Part shown: positions 32,802-44,800 of the stretch, piece by piece | Numbering within the stretch: the first letter of the stretch is position 1 | How the letters are laid out: each line of letters starts with the position of its first letter | Origin: Archivesica marissinica | Taxonomy: Eukaryota > Mollusca > Bivalvia > Venerida > Vesicomyidae | Assembly (NCBI GenBank): GCA_014843695.1 | Contig: CM026398.1 | Coordinates: forward strand, 44,261,372-44,325,371 | Direction of reading: 5' to 3' | Length of the DNA stretch: 64,000 bases | The notes under the pieces: model-generated | Databases searched by the model: none | Told to the model about the DNA's origin: nothing | Seen by the model: only the letters and a program-made list of their open reading frames with translations | Position numbers and translations under genes: made by a program

Positions 32802-35800
32802 GTAGGCATAAGTAACTCATAATATATATTAAAATACTCATTTGTTTTAAAAAATTGTTTTATTTGTCCTGTCATAAAAGGTTTACACCTGTTATGTTCG
32901 CATCCATTTTTGCTTTGACCACTTCCAGGAACCTAGATAAAAATCAAATAGATCCTGTTACTTTTGATGAGATTATAATCGTCATAATACAAGATACAAG
33001 AAGCTTTATTTAACGTCGGATTACATTTACAAATAACATTAGCTAATAAGCTATTTTTCCGACAAACATATATTATAATCAAAACATAAGAAAAAACAGC
33101 TAAGAAATAAAAGTTGGTTTAAACATGAATACAACACAGGACATAGCATAATATAATTAAAACATGTTAAAGCGAGCACCTAAAAGACAAAAATAAAATT
33201 AATACATTGTGTTAATAGTTTTAACAATTTAAGGATAACATACAGCTTAAGATACAAGCAACTATATAATATAGATAAATCTTAAGAATTCAAATAGAAA
33301 TACACTATTGATTGATACACTGTGTTGTAGTTGCTGATCTTGGCCTGTGGCCTAAAAACTGCAATAAGAACACACAAAAAGACATTGACAGACAAAAAGG
33401 TACACTACTGTGAAATTAAGATATGTTTAAAAAAACCAGTTATCCCCCAAATCAGATTTGGAAAGGAACTGATCAGCAATTATCTCACAGGTATCTTAAA
33501 ACAAAATACATAAAAAGCAGTTAAAGCAACTATTTGTGGCATGCAAATTTATAGAACACTAAAACTAAGTTACAACAATCAAATTAGAACATCAAGCTAG
33601 CACAAATCATAAATTATAAACATAAAAACACATAGCACACATTTATAAGCACATTAAGCATGAGGAAATAAGCGGACACGACTAGGTAGAGCACATTGAG
33701 CATTTACAGGACGGGCCCGTCCAGGCACGGACCAGCCTCACAAACTCCTTGTGGTTTTCAATTTTTCTAATGTCATTTGGCAGGCTGTTCCATACCTGAG
33801 CGGCCTCGTATCTGAAAGATCTCTTACCGTTCAAGGTGGTGCGTACAGTTGATACTTAAACAGTGTTTGAATGTCTGAAAGAATATTTTATATTTCGAAA
33901 TTTAACCAGGTCATGTAAATATGGAGGTGATTCATGGTACAGGCATTTGAATGTTTCTATTGCAATAGTTCTTATTCTACTAAGATGTAATGTAGGCATG
34001 TTTACTTGTTTCAAAAGGTCTTCGTAGCTAGAGGTGAAATCATTTAAAGTAATTTTTAGAGCTCTATGTTGTAGTTTCTCCAATTTTTCTGTATTAGTTT
34101 TGTTACAAAAGTGCCATATGAGCGGACAGTAGTTGAAAGTTGATCTTATAAAGGATTTATAAATTAACAATTTGAGGTCAGGTGTTAAAAACTTTAGTCT
34201 GAGAAGTACATTTAGTTGTCTAGCAGCCTTCTTACACATTTTTGTAACCTGTTCATCAAAATTTAACATAAAATCTATATCTACACCTAGGAGTTTCACA
34301 GAGTCTTCACATTTAATATCAGCATTTGCAATGGTAAAAGATCTTAATTGTTTGTGGGTTTTCTTACCTAGGGCTATGGCCTGAAACTTATCAGGGTTGG
34401 CCTGCATTTGGTTACAATCAAACTATTTTATTAAGATGTCACTTTCTGTTTCAAGAGTTGATTTGAGAGATGACAGATCCTTATCCCAGTATGACAAAGT
34501 ATTGTCGTCTGCATAATTGTAAAGCTTAGATTGTGTAATAAAATAAAAGATGTCATTTATAAAAATATTAAAAATTAGAGGTCCTAATATGGAGCCTTGG
34601 GGGACCCCCTTGATAGTTTCTTGCCATAGGCTGAGTGCATCACCAATCTTGACACGTTGTTTCCTAAAAGACAGATAATTATGTACAAGTGAGCATGCAC
34701 TGTCAGACAGCCCATATGCCCCCAATTTCAGGACAACAAGGTCATGTGGCAAGCAATCAAATGCCTTTGATAGGTCCATAAGTATTCCCGCCACATGATC
34801 ATTCCGGTCCAGTGCCATTTTCCAGTCCTCAATTAAGCGCAAGAGGGTTGTCTGACAGCCATACTTTGGTCTAAAAGCTGCTAAGTAATTATTAAATACA
34901 TGTTCAAAGTAGTCTGCCAGCTGATTGTTTATGACTGTTTCAAATATCTTGGACATAGTTGGTAAAATACTAACAGGTCTGTAGTTTTTCTTGATAAATG
35001 GGTCATCTTTTTTAAAGACGGGTGTTACTTGGGCCATTTTAAGTACAGCTGGGAAACTACTTTGTTTTATCATACAATTTACAATATTTGATACAGGTAA
35101 AGCTATAGATTCTGATGCACATCTTAAAATTTTTGGCGGTAGGGCGTCAACACCAGTTGCTTTTTTGGGATTTAGAGATTTTAAGTGTTTACTTATTTCT
35201 ACTGGATCTATGGGTTTGAAGATAAAATTTAAATTTTCCGATTTATGCTCAAGGATTTTGGCAACACTAGGATGTTGTTTATTTACCTCTGTGTCATTAC
35301 TAATACCAATGTTTTGGGCAATGTTTACATAAAAATCATTTAAGCTTTCACATACTTTTGTTTGATCAGAAATATAAATTTTTTTCTTCTTTTAAAATTA
35401 TTTCACTGGAATTTTTAGCAAGGGATTTCTGGCTAAGAAAAGGCTTAATAGTTGGCCAACAATCCTTAGACTTGGGTCCTCCACCACATCTTTCAAAGAA
35501 GTAAGTTCTAATAGAGCTTCTCTTTGTTTTAGTTTTAAGATTCCTAAGGTTTTTGTATTTTTCCCAATTTTGTTCGTTTTTACATTTAAGGGTTAGGGTT
35601 AGGGCTTGCCTAGTTTTGTATATCAGTTTCCTGTAATTTGAATTCATATATGGTGGTGGGCCCTTCTTAGGGTACTTTTGTTTAACAGGTGCATGATCAT
35701 CTAAGACTTGCATAAACATATGGTTATGTGCCCAGTACATATCATCAATGTCATCAAAAATATGGGCGACATGAAAAGGTGTTTGTGACAGTTCATAGTT

Positions 35801-38800
35801 AAAATCTATTTCATTAAAATATTTATAGCTTCTAAAATTTACTTTTTTCTTTTGTAGAGGTTTAATATGTTCTTTAATAGTAGTTAATATCATACTATGA
35901 CAGTCACTAATACTGCAGTTTATTACAGTTGTGTTACAAATAAGTGTATGCGAGTTTGTTAGTATGACATCAATAAGTGTAGGTGTACAGTTTTTCATAG
36001 AACATGTAGGTTCTTTAATAACATTCTTTAAATTAAAAGTGTCTGACAAATGTTCAACAGGTTTCCTTTTATCCGGTTTCAACATATCATAGTTTAAATC
36101 CCCTATAATAAGCACATGGTCAAAGTCTATGTACATTTTATCTAGCGTGGAGGATACTTCATGTTCAAAAACATTATTTGGTAATGATGGGGGTCGATAA
36201 GCACATAGTATGATGGCATGTGCGCCAATCTATGCATATAACCAAACATTCACTCAGCTGCATCCACCCTGCCCTAACAGCAAAACATTGATACATTGAA
36301 ATAAATGCGATTCTCCCCCACCCATACAGAGCGTGAGCCCATTGAAATCAACGCCATTTCCCCCCCCCCCAACAGCAAAACTTTGATCCGTTGAAATAAA
36401 TGAGATACTCCCCCACCCACACATGTAGCTGCAGATCGTGGCTCATTGAAATCCACATCACTCTGACTGCAAACAAACAATAACTTGAAAATTATTAAAT
36501 ATTGTAATTACTAGTCGAAGGCCAAAAAAACCATCTGTGTTTACGGTTTCCCGACCGACACGTTTTTATCCCACGACCCTGAAATTTAAAAAAAGAAATC
36601 AAAATGTTTCTGTGCCCAAGAGAGTATCGTAAAAAATCAACAACAAAAATTCCCTATCGACCATAAAACAGTAAACACAGGTTGGGTTTTTTTGCCTAAT
36701 TATTCACATAGAAATTATTCCCATAAATATATTGCGTTTATTGCAGTATGCAATAGTGTACCCATTAAAAAGCACAAATGTATTGTATACCCCAATAAAC
36801 GAAACACAGGTTGATTTTGTTGGCCTAATTATTCACATAAATATATTGCGTTTATTGCCGTATGCAATACTGTACCCATTAAACAGCACAAATGTATTGT
36901 ATACCCCAATAAACGAAACACAGGTTGAATTTTTTTGCCTAATTATTCACATAGAAATTATTCCCATAAATATATTGCGTTTATTGCGGTATGCAATACT
37001 GTACCCGTTAAACAGCACAAATGTATTGTATACCCCAATAAACGAAACACAGGTTGAATTTTTTGGCCTAATTATTCACATAGAAATTATTCCCATAAAT
37101 ATATTGCGTTTATTGCGGTATGCAATACTGTACCCGTTAAGCAGCACAAATGTATTGTATACCCCAATAAACGAAACACAGGTTGAATTTATTTCTTTTA
37201 TCATATTGCATTTTCTGAACGTTCCGACTGTAAATGACCATACATTTAATGGTACATAAGTTGCGTCAACGATAAACCTGTATTTGCATAATTTCGTTTC
37301 AATTAATGGAACAGCAATGTTACTAATGTACCACATGGTATTATTGACAGCGATATAGACATGTGTGCGATATGTGACGTCGAGCAACAACCAGCCAAAC
37401 AGCAACGTGTACCGGAATGTACAGTGTAAACACAGTAGATTTTAAACGACTCAACAATGCGAGCGTAATAACAATGTAAATATATACAGTCTACATCCGC
37501 TATGTCGAATTCTGTCGGACCAAACAAAATACTTCGACATAACCGAAATTTGACATAACCGACTTTGACATTACGGATGTAGACTGTATGTATAATTTTG
37601 TTTCTGTGGTTTAAAGTTACACGACAGATTATGTCATATGCCAACTCTCCAGAAAAATATTATTGGTGGAGGAATACCCTGGGTGCCCCTATGAGCAGTA
37701 TTTCAGGTGCAAACAGGCACGCAAGTAGTACCATTGACCTACCAACAGGCCAGCAAGTAGTACCATTGACCTACCAACAAGCCAGCAAGTAGTACCATTG
37801 ACCTACCAACAGGCCAGCAAGTAGTACCATTGACCTACCAACAAACCAGCAAGTAGTACCATTGACCTACCAACAAGCCAGCAAGTAGTACCATTGACCT
37901 ACCAACAAGCCAGCAAGTAGTACCATTGACCTACCAGCAAGTAGTACCATTGACCTACCAACAAGCCAGCAAGTAGTACCATTGACCTACCAACAAGCCA
38001 GCAAGTAGTACCATTGACCTACCAACAAGCCAGCAAGTAGTACCATTGACCTACCAACAAGCCAACAAGTAGTACCATTGACCTACCAACAGGCCAGCAA
38101 GTAGTACCATTGACCTACCAACAGGCCAGCAAGTAGTACCATTGACCTACCAACAGGCCAGCAAGTAGTACCATTGACCTACCAGCAAGCCAGCAAGTAG
38201 TACCATTGACCTACCAGCAAGTAGTACCATTGACCTGCCAGCAAGTAGTACCATTGACCTACCAACAAGCCAGCAAGTAGTACCATTGACCTACCAACAA
38301 GCCAGCTCGATAGTTTCCTCATATGAAAGAATTTTTATTTAAAAACGTTATTTCTTTTACAACAATTACGAAGCAAGTTTTAACAACTTATATTAATCAC
38401 TCTCGTAAGCGCAGATGAAAACGTAAATGTGGTCATTCGTGTGAGAGGAAACCGGAGTACCCGGAAAAAACCCACCTGTCCGATCTGGCGACCATCGTAC
38501 CATCTCGCATACTTCCTGGTTCGAGGATCGAACCCGGGTTGCATTGGTGAGAAGCGAACACGCTAACCACTGCGCTAATCGGAGAGCCAAGAATTTGACA
38601 CCTCCTGTGAGATTCAAACCAACAGCGTTGAAGGGCAAGTGATTTGAAGTCGATGATCTTAACCACTCGGCCACATATAGTATGACTAATTATATGTATG
38701 TAATAATGTTCATTGTACAGCAACAAGATGTGTTTCAATTGCAGAGTATGCGATAACATTGTCCAGCCAGAACTGTGGTGATAACTTTAAACTGGAAGAT

Positions 38801-41800
38801 ACAGGATCAATCAATTTGATATATAATGGTGCCAATTTAGGCATAGAGAAATGTTCTGTTTCATTTGACAACCCATCCACTTACAATTATGAAACTTGTG
38901 TTAAGCCATTAGATTTTCAACTTGACTGTGCAACTACAGTGGAGTATCACGAAGGCTTTATAAAGAATTACATCCAGCCAAAGGTAAATATATATATAGG
39001 ATACTAAATGAGTGGTCATGCAAGTCTCTCTGGCCTATTGTTTTTAGAAGACTCGTTAAATAAATTCAATAACAAATTAACACAAATATAGGATCCTATT
39101 TAATTTAAACTTTATTTATTTTACAACGATTGCGAAGCAAGTTCTAACAACTTATATTAATCACTCTCGTTGGCGCGGATGAAAGCGTAAATGTGGTCAT
39201 TGGTGTGGGAGGAAACCGGAGTACCCGGAGAAAACCCACCTGTCCGATCTGGCGGCCATCGTACCATCTCACATATTTCCCTGTCCGAGGATCGAACACG
39301 GGTTGCATTGGTGAGAAGCGAACGCGCTAACCACTGCGCTAATCGGACAGCCATTTTTATAGGACCCTATTTATTATACCATGATTATCCAAAAAGTTGT
39401 ACATTCACTGAATTGCGAAAGTTTCATGTACCTGTGCTTCTTTTACAATCAATGAAGTACGTTATGCTGTCAGTTGTAAATGTAAACACAACAAAATATA
39501 GTTCACATTTTATTTGTAATTATACTCTTATAAATTACTTTGTTATTGCGATTATCAGCTTTTAAATTCATGAAACTACAGGTGAGTGATTAGTGGGTAC
39601 AAATGCATGATTAGTGGGTACAGGTGAGTGATTAGTGAGTACAGGTGAGTGATTAGTGGGTACCAGTGAGTGATTAGTGGGTACAAATGCATGATTAGTG
39701 GGTACAAGTGAGTGATTAGTGGGTACAGGTGAGTGATTAGTGGGTACAGGTGAGTGATTAGTGGGTACCAGTGAGTGATTAGTGGGTACAAATGAGTGAT
39801 TAGTGGGTACAGCTGAGTGATTAGTGGGTACCAATGAGTGATTAGTGGGTACAGGTGAGTGATTAGTGGGTACCAGTGAGTGATTAGTGGGTACCAGTGA
39901 GTGATTAGTGGGTACAAATGCATGATTAGTGGGTACAAGTGAGTGATTAGTGGGTACAGGTGAGTGATTAGTGGGTACCAGTGAGTGATTAGTGGGTACA
40001 GCTGAGTGATTAGTGGGTACCAGTGAGTGATTAGTGGGTACAGCTGAGTGATTAATGGGTACAGCTGAGTGATTAGTGGGTACCAGTGAGTGATTTGTGG
40101 GTACAAATGAGTGATTAGTGGGTACCAGTGAGTGATTAGTGGGTACACATGAGTGATTAGTAGGTACAGCTGAGTGATTAGTGGGCACCAGTGAGTGATT
40201 AATGGGTACAGCTGAGTGATTAGTGGGTACCAGTGAGTGATTTGTGGGTACCAGTGAGTGATTAGTGGGTGCAAGTGAGTGATTAGTGGGTACCAGTGAG
40301 TGATTAGTGGGTACAGCTGAGTGATTAGTGGGTACAGCTGAGTGATTAGTGGGTACCAGTGAGTGATTAGTGGGTACAGCTGAGTGATTAGTGGGTACAT
40401 TTGAGTGATTAGTGGGTACAAGTGAGTGATTAATGGGTACAGGTGAGTGATTAGTGGATACAGCTGAGTGAATAGTGGGTACCAGTGAGTGATTAGTGGG
40501 TACCAGTGAGTGATTAGTGGGTGCAAGTGAGTGATTAGTGGGTACAGCTGAGTGATTAGTGGGTACAGCTGAGTGATTAGTGGGTACAGCTGAGTGATTA
40601 GTGGGTACATGTGAGTGAATAGTGGGTGCAAGTGAGTGATTAGTGGGTACAGGTGAGTGATTAATGGGTACAGCTGAGTGAATAGTGGGTACCAGTGAGT
40701 GATTAGTGGGTACCAGTGAGTGATTAGTGGGTACAGATGAGTGAATAGTAGGCACATTTAAATGATTTTTGTCCAATGTGGATTTTTTGTTTCTATTTTA
40801 GAAACGGTTTGGCTGCCACAATGTATCTGATGAGGAATGGTGCGCTTCAGGAAGATCAAAATTTTATATTGTCTTGAAGAGAAATTACAGATCATTCAAA
40901 AGCAATGACGTATTCAATCTGAATATATTTCTGAAAACGTGTAAGTGTCCCTATCTTCATAATGTCTTGTAGTCAGTTGAAATCAATACAGTTAATTAAC
41001 TTCATACACCCATATGAAGACGTCAGTTTGAATAAATATGTTAGTTACTATAGCAACTAAAGCATTACTCGATTCAGTTCTGTCAGTTATTTATGCACAG
41101 TTAGTTATAAAATGCCCTCTGTATCCCTATTCAAGTTGATACAACAAACTCTTTACTGTAAACAGTTGATGAAAAACAAAACACGGAAATCGACATTGAA
41201 ACAGAGTTGCAATTATTTCGATGGAATTATCATCTATTCACAGTCGACCATCATTAGATGCATAGCATATAAATACAGCAGTATAAAGGAAAGTAATGTT
41301 CAGCCCATGTCTGAAAAAAAATGGCAGTTTGTTATGGAGTTGGTGCATCAAGTACTGGCAAACTACTGAAGCCTGCCAAGGAAACGTGTTGTTACGTAAA
41401 CTGCTCATTGCTCAAATGGGCAAACGGTAGCGACGTTAAATAAACTTAAATTTAAAAAAAAATTAATATTTCAGTACAACATGATTCAGGCAGGTCTTCC
41501 AACGCAGTGTTTGGTGGTTTATCAGTGTTGCCTATATTCATTGTAATACTCATCATAGTCCTGATAGTGTACAAGCTCAGAAAGTCACAGAGTCTACAGT
41601 CAGCCAGGACACCATATATGTTCCAGACCACGTCAATGACTCCACAGATAGGTATATCAATTCCTGATTCCTAAGCATCATAATTTTGAAACCTGTCCGC
41701 TTCTATGTTCGAGAGATTACGGTCACTGACTTGTATATCACTGTAACCTATCATCACCGATGTTCACGGGTTCGAGCCCACTCAGACTGTGTCTCGTTAT

Positions 41801-44800
41801 ATGAAAATATTTGTCCACCAAGTACTGGTTAACTGCTGGAACCTGCTATAGGTGTCAACTTCCCGTCGCTCAAATGGGCAACCGGTAGCGACGGTAAATA
41901 AACTTAAATAAAAAAATTATGAAACCAATCAAAAATGTCTGCTTTTGTTTCATATCCACTCTTCAAGGTTTTACCAGACAATCCGGTTTTGCCAGACCAT
42001 CCGGTTTTACCATGCCATCCTGTTTTACCATACCATCCTGTTTTACCAGACCATCCAGTTTTACCAGACCATCCAGTTTTACCAGACCATCTGGTTTTAT
42101 CAGACCATCCGGTTTTATCAAACCATCCAGTTTTACCAGACCGTCCGGGTTTTGCAAAGGTGAAATGAGACCAAAATTCTAACAAAAGCTTGAAATATCT
42201 GTTTGTCAATGGTACCATTTCCTGCCTTCTCCATTCGAAATAAGTTATTAAAACATTAACTGCTCTGGACTTGTCTCTTATTGGAACATTTCACAATTAA
42301 CCCTTTCCCACATAGAAGCACCTCTTGCTGCCATTACCAATACAACATACATTAACCCTTTCCCCCATAGAAGCACCTCTTGCTGTCATTACCAATACAA
42401 CATACATTAAGCCTTTCCCCCATAGAAGCACCTCTTGGCGCCATTACCAATACGACATACATTAACTAGGTAGTAGCCAAACCAATGTTCATAATAACGG
42501 CCAGAATCACATGTAGTTAAAGTAATATCTATGGAGGTGGGACAGATATGGCGACTACTTATTCACTGCATGATTGCTAGCTGGCTGTCGTTTGTATGGA
42601 GATATAATAGTAAATTGACCTAAATCTCTATGAAGTCCCAGTAATATCTATGGAGGTGAGACAGATATGGCGACTACTTATCCACTGCATGATTGCTAAA
42701 TAGCTGTCGTTCGTATGGAGATATAGTAGTATATTAACCTAAATCTCTATGAAGGAAAGGGTTAAATGACTGTCGTTTGTATGGAGATATAATAGTATAT
42801 TAACCTAAATCTCTATGAAGGAAAGGGTTAAATGGCTGTCGTTTGTATGGAGATATAATAGTATATTAACCTAAATCTCTATGAAGGAAAGGGTTAAGAG
42901 ACCTTGGAACACCTAATATTGACATGTCTCATGTTATATTATTTTAGGTTACACACCGCAAGTAGCATATCAGCCAGGCCCACAGAGTTACCAGCCTCAG
43001 TGTTACGAGCCTCAGACTGTGCCTCAAAATCTAGGGGATTACCAATTACATCCTATGCAGACTGCCTATCCATCTTCTGGGTACCAACCACAATCACAAC
43101 AGCAAGCTGGTGCTCAGCATTCAACATATATGCCACAAACACAGCCACATGCCGCAGGTAACTTGTGTATTTAATAAATAGGCGTTTGCTAAACAAACGT
43201 TTTTTGGAAACCTCTGTAAATATTTGGTATTCTGCTACCTACAGTTTTCTTTCTTTTTCTTTTTTTGTGCCGCGAAGGACACCATTTATTTACATAATGT
43301 TAAATTTTATAAATGTCATGCTTATACATCAGCACATTATAAACCTATAAATGTCATGCTTATACACCTATACATGTCATGCTTGTACACCTATAAATGT
43401 CATGCTTATACACCTATACATGTCATGCTTATACACCAGCACATTGTAAACCTATAAATGTCATGCTTATACACCTATAAATGTCATGCTTATACACCAG
43501 CACATTGTAAACCTATAAATGTCATGCTTTTACACCTATAAATGTCATGCTTATACACCAGCACATTGTAAACTTATAAATGTCATGCTTATACACCTAT
43601 AAATGTCATGCTTATACACTAGTACATTGTAAACCTATAAATGTCATGCTTATACACCAGCACATTGTAAACCTATAAATGTCATGCTTATACACTAGTA
43701 CATTGTAAACCTATAAATGTCATGCTTATACACCAGCACATTGTAAACCTATAAATGTCATGCTTATACACCAGTACATTGTAAACCAATAAATGTCATG
43801 CTTATACACCTATAAATGTCATGCTTATACACTATTACATTGTAAACCTATAAATGTCATGCTTATACACCAGCACATTGTAAACTTATAAATGTCATGC
43901 TTATACACTTATAAATGTCATGCTTATACACCAGTACATTGTAAACCTATAAATGTCATGCTTATACACCTATAAATGTCATGCTTATACACCTATAAAT
44001 GTCATGCTTATACACCAGCACATTGTAAACCTATAAATGTCATGCTTATACACCTATAAATGTCATGCTTATACACCAGCACATTGTAAACCTATAAATG
44101 TCATGCTTATACACCTATACATGTCATGCTTATACACCAGCACATAGTAAACTTATAAATGTCATGCTTATACACCAGCACATTGTAAACTTATAAATGT
44201 CATGCTTATACACCTATAAATGTCATGCTTATACACCAGCACATTGTAAACCTATAAATGTCATGCTTATACACCAGCACATTGTAAACCTATACATGTC
44301 ATGCTTATACACCAGCACATTGTAAACATATAAATGTCATGCTTATACACCAGCACATTGTAAACCTATAAATGCCATGCTTATACACCTATAAATGTCA
44401 TGCTTATACACCTATAAATGTCATGCTTATACACCAGCACATTGTAAACCTATAAATGTCATGCTTATACACCAGCACATTGTAAACCTATACATGTCAT
44501 GCTTATACACCAGCACATTGTAAACATATAAATGTCATGCTTATACACCAGCACATTGTAAACCTATAAATGCCATGCTTATACACCTATAAATGTCATG
44601 CTTATACACCTATAAATGTCATGCTTATACACCTATAAATGCCATGCTTATACACCTATAAATGTCATGATTATACACCAGCACATTGTAAACCTATAAA
44701 TGTCATGCTTATACACCAGCACATTGTAAACCTATAAATACTGCTTATACACCTATAAATGTCATGCTTATACACTAGCACATTGTAAACATATAAATGT

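Noticed and set aside
36732..37259. 175-residue plus-strand open frame with NVLYTPINETQV repeats
   Set aside because: The 129-bp period is a multiple of 3, so the frame stays open. It lies in an intron and starts in a MITE-derived repeat.
38590..38682. Functional tRNA-Leu or tRNA-Ser gene
   Set aside because: The A and B boxes are present, but the acceptor stem ends do not pair well and it abuts a SINE. A SINE head or tRNA relic is more likely.
39568..40776. 402-residue minus-strand open frame of VPTNHS[LAP] repeats, each with an N-glycosylation sequon
   Set aside because: It is a by-product of a 21-bp repeat without stops. A second minus-strand frame over the same DNA is also open. It lies inside an intron of gene 2 on the opposite strand, with no signal peptide or unique sequence.
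41904..42218. Collagen-like or GKTGWS repeat open frames on both strands
   Set aside because: The 18-bp repeat keeps four or more frames open at once. The reading is purely periodic.
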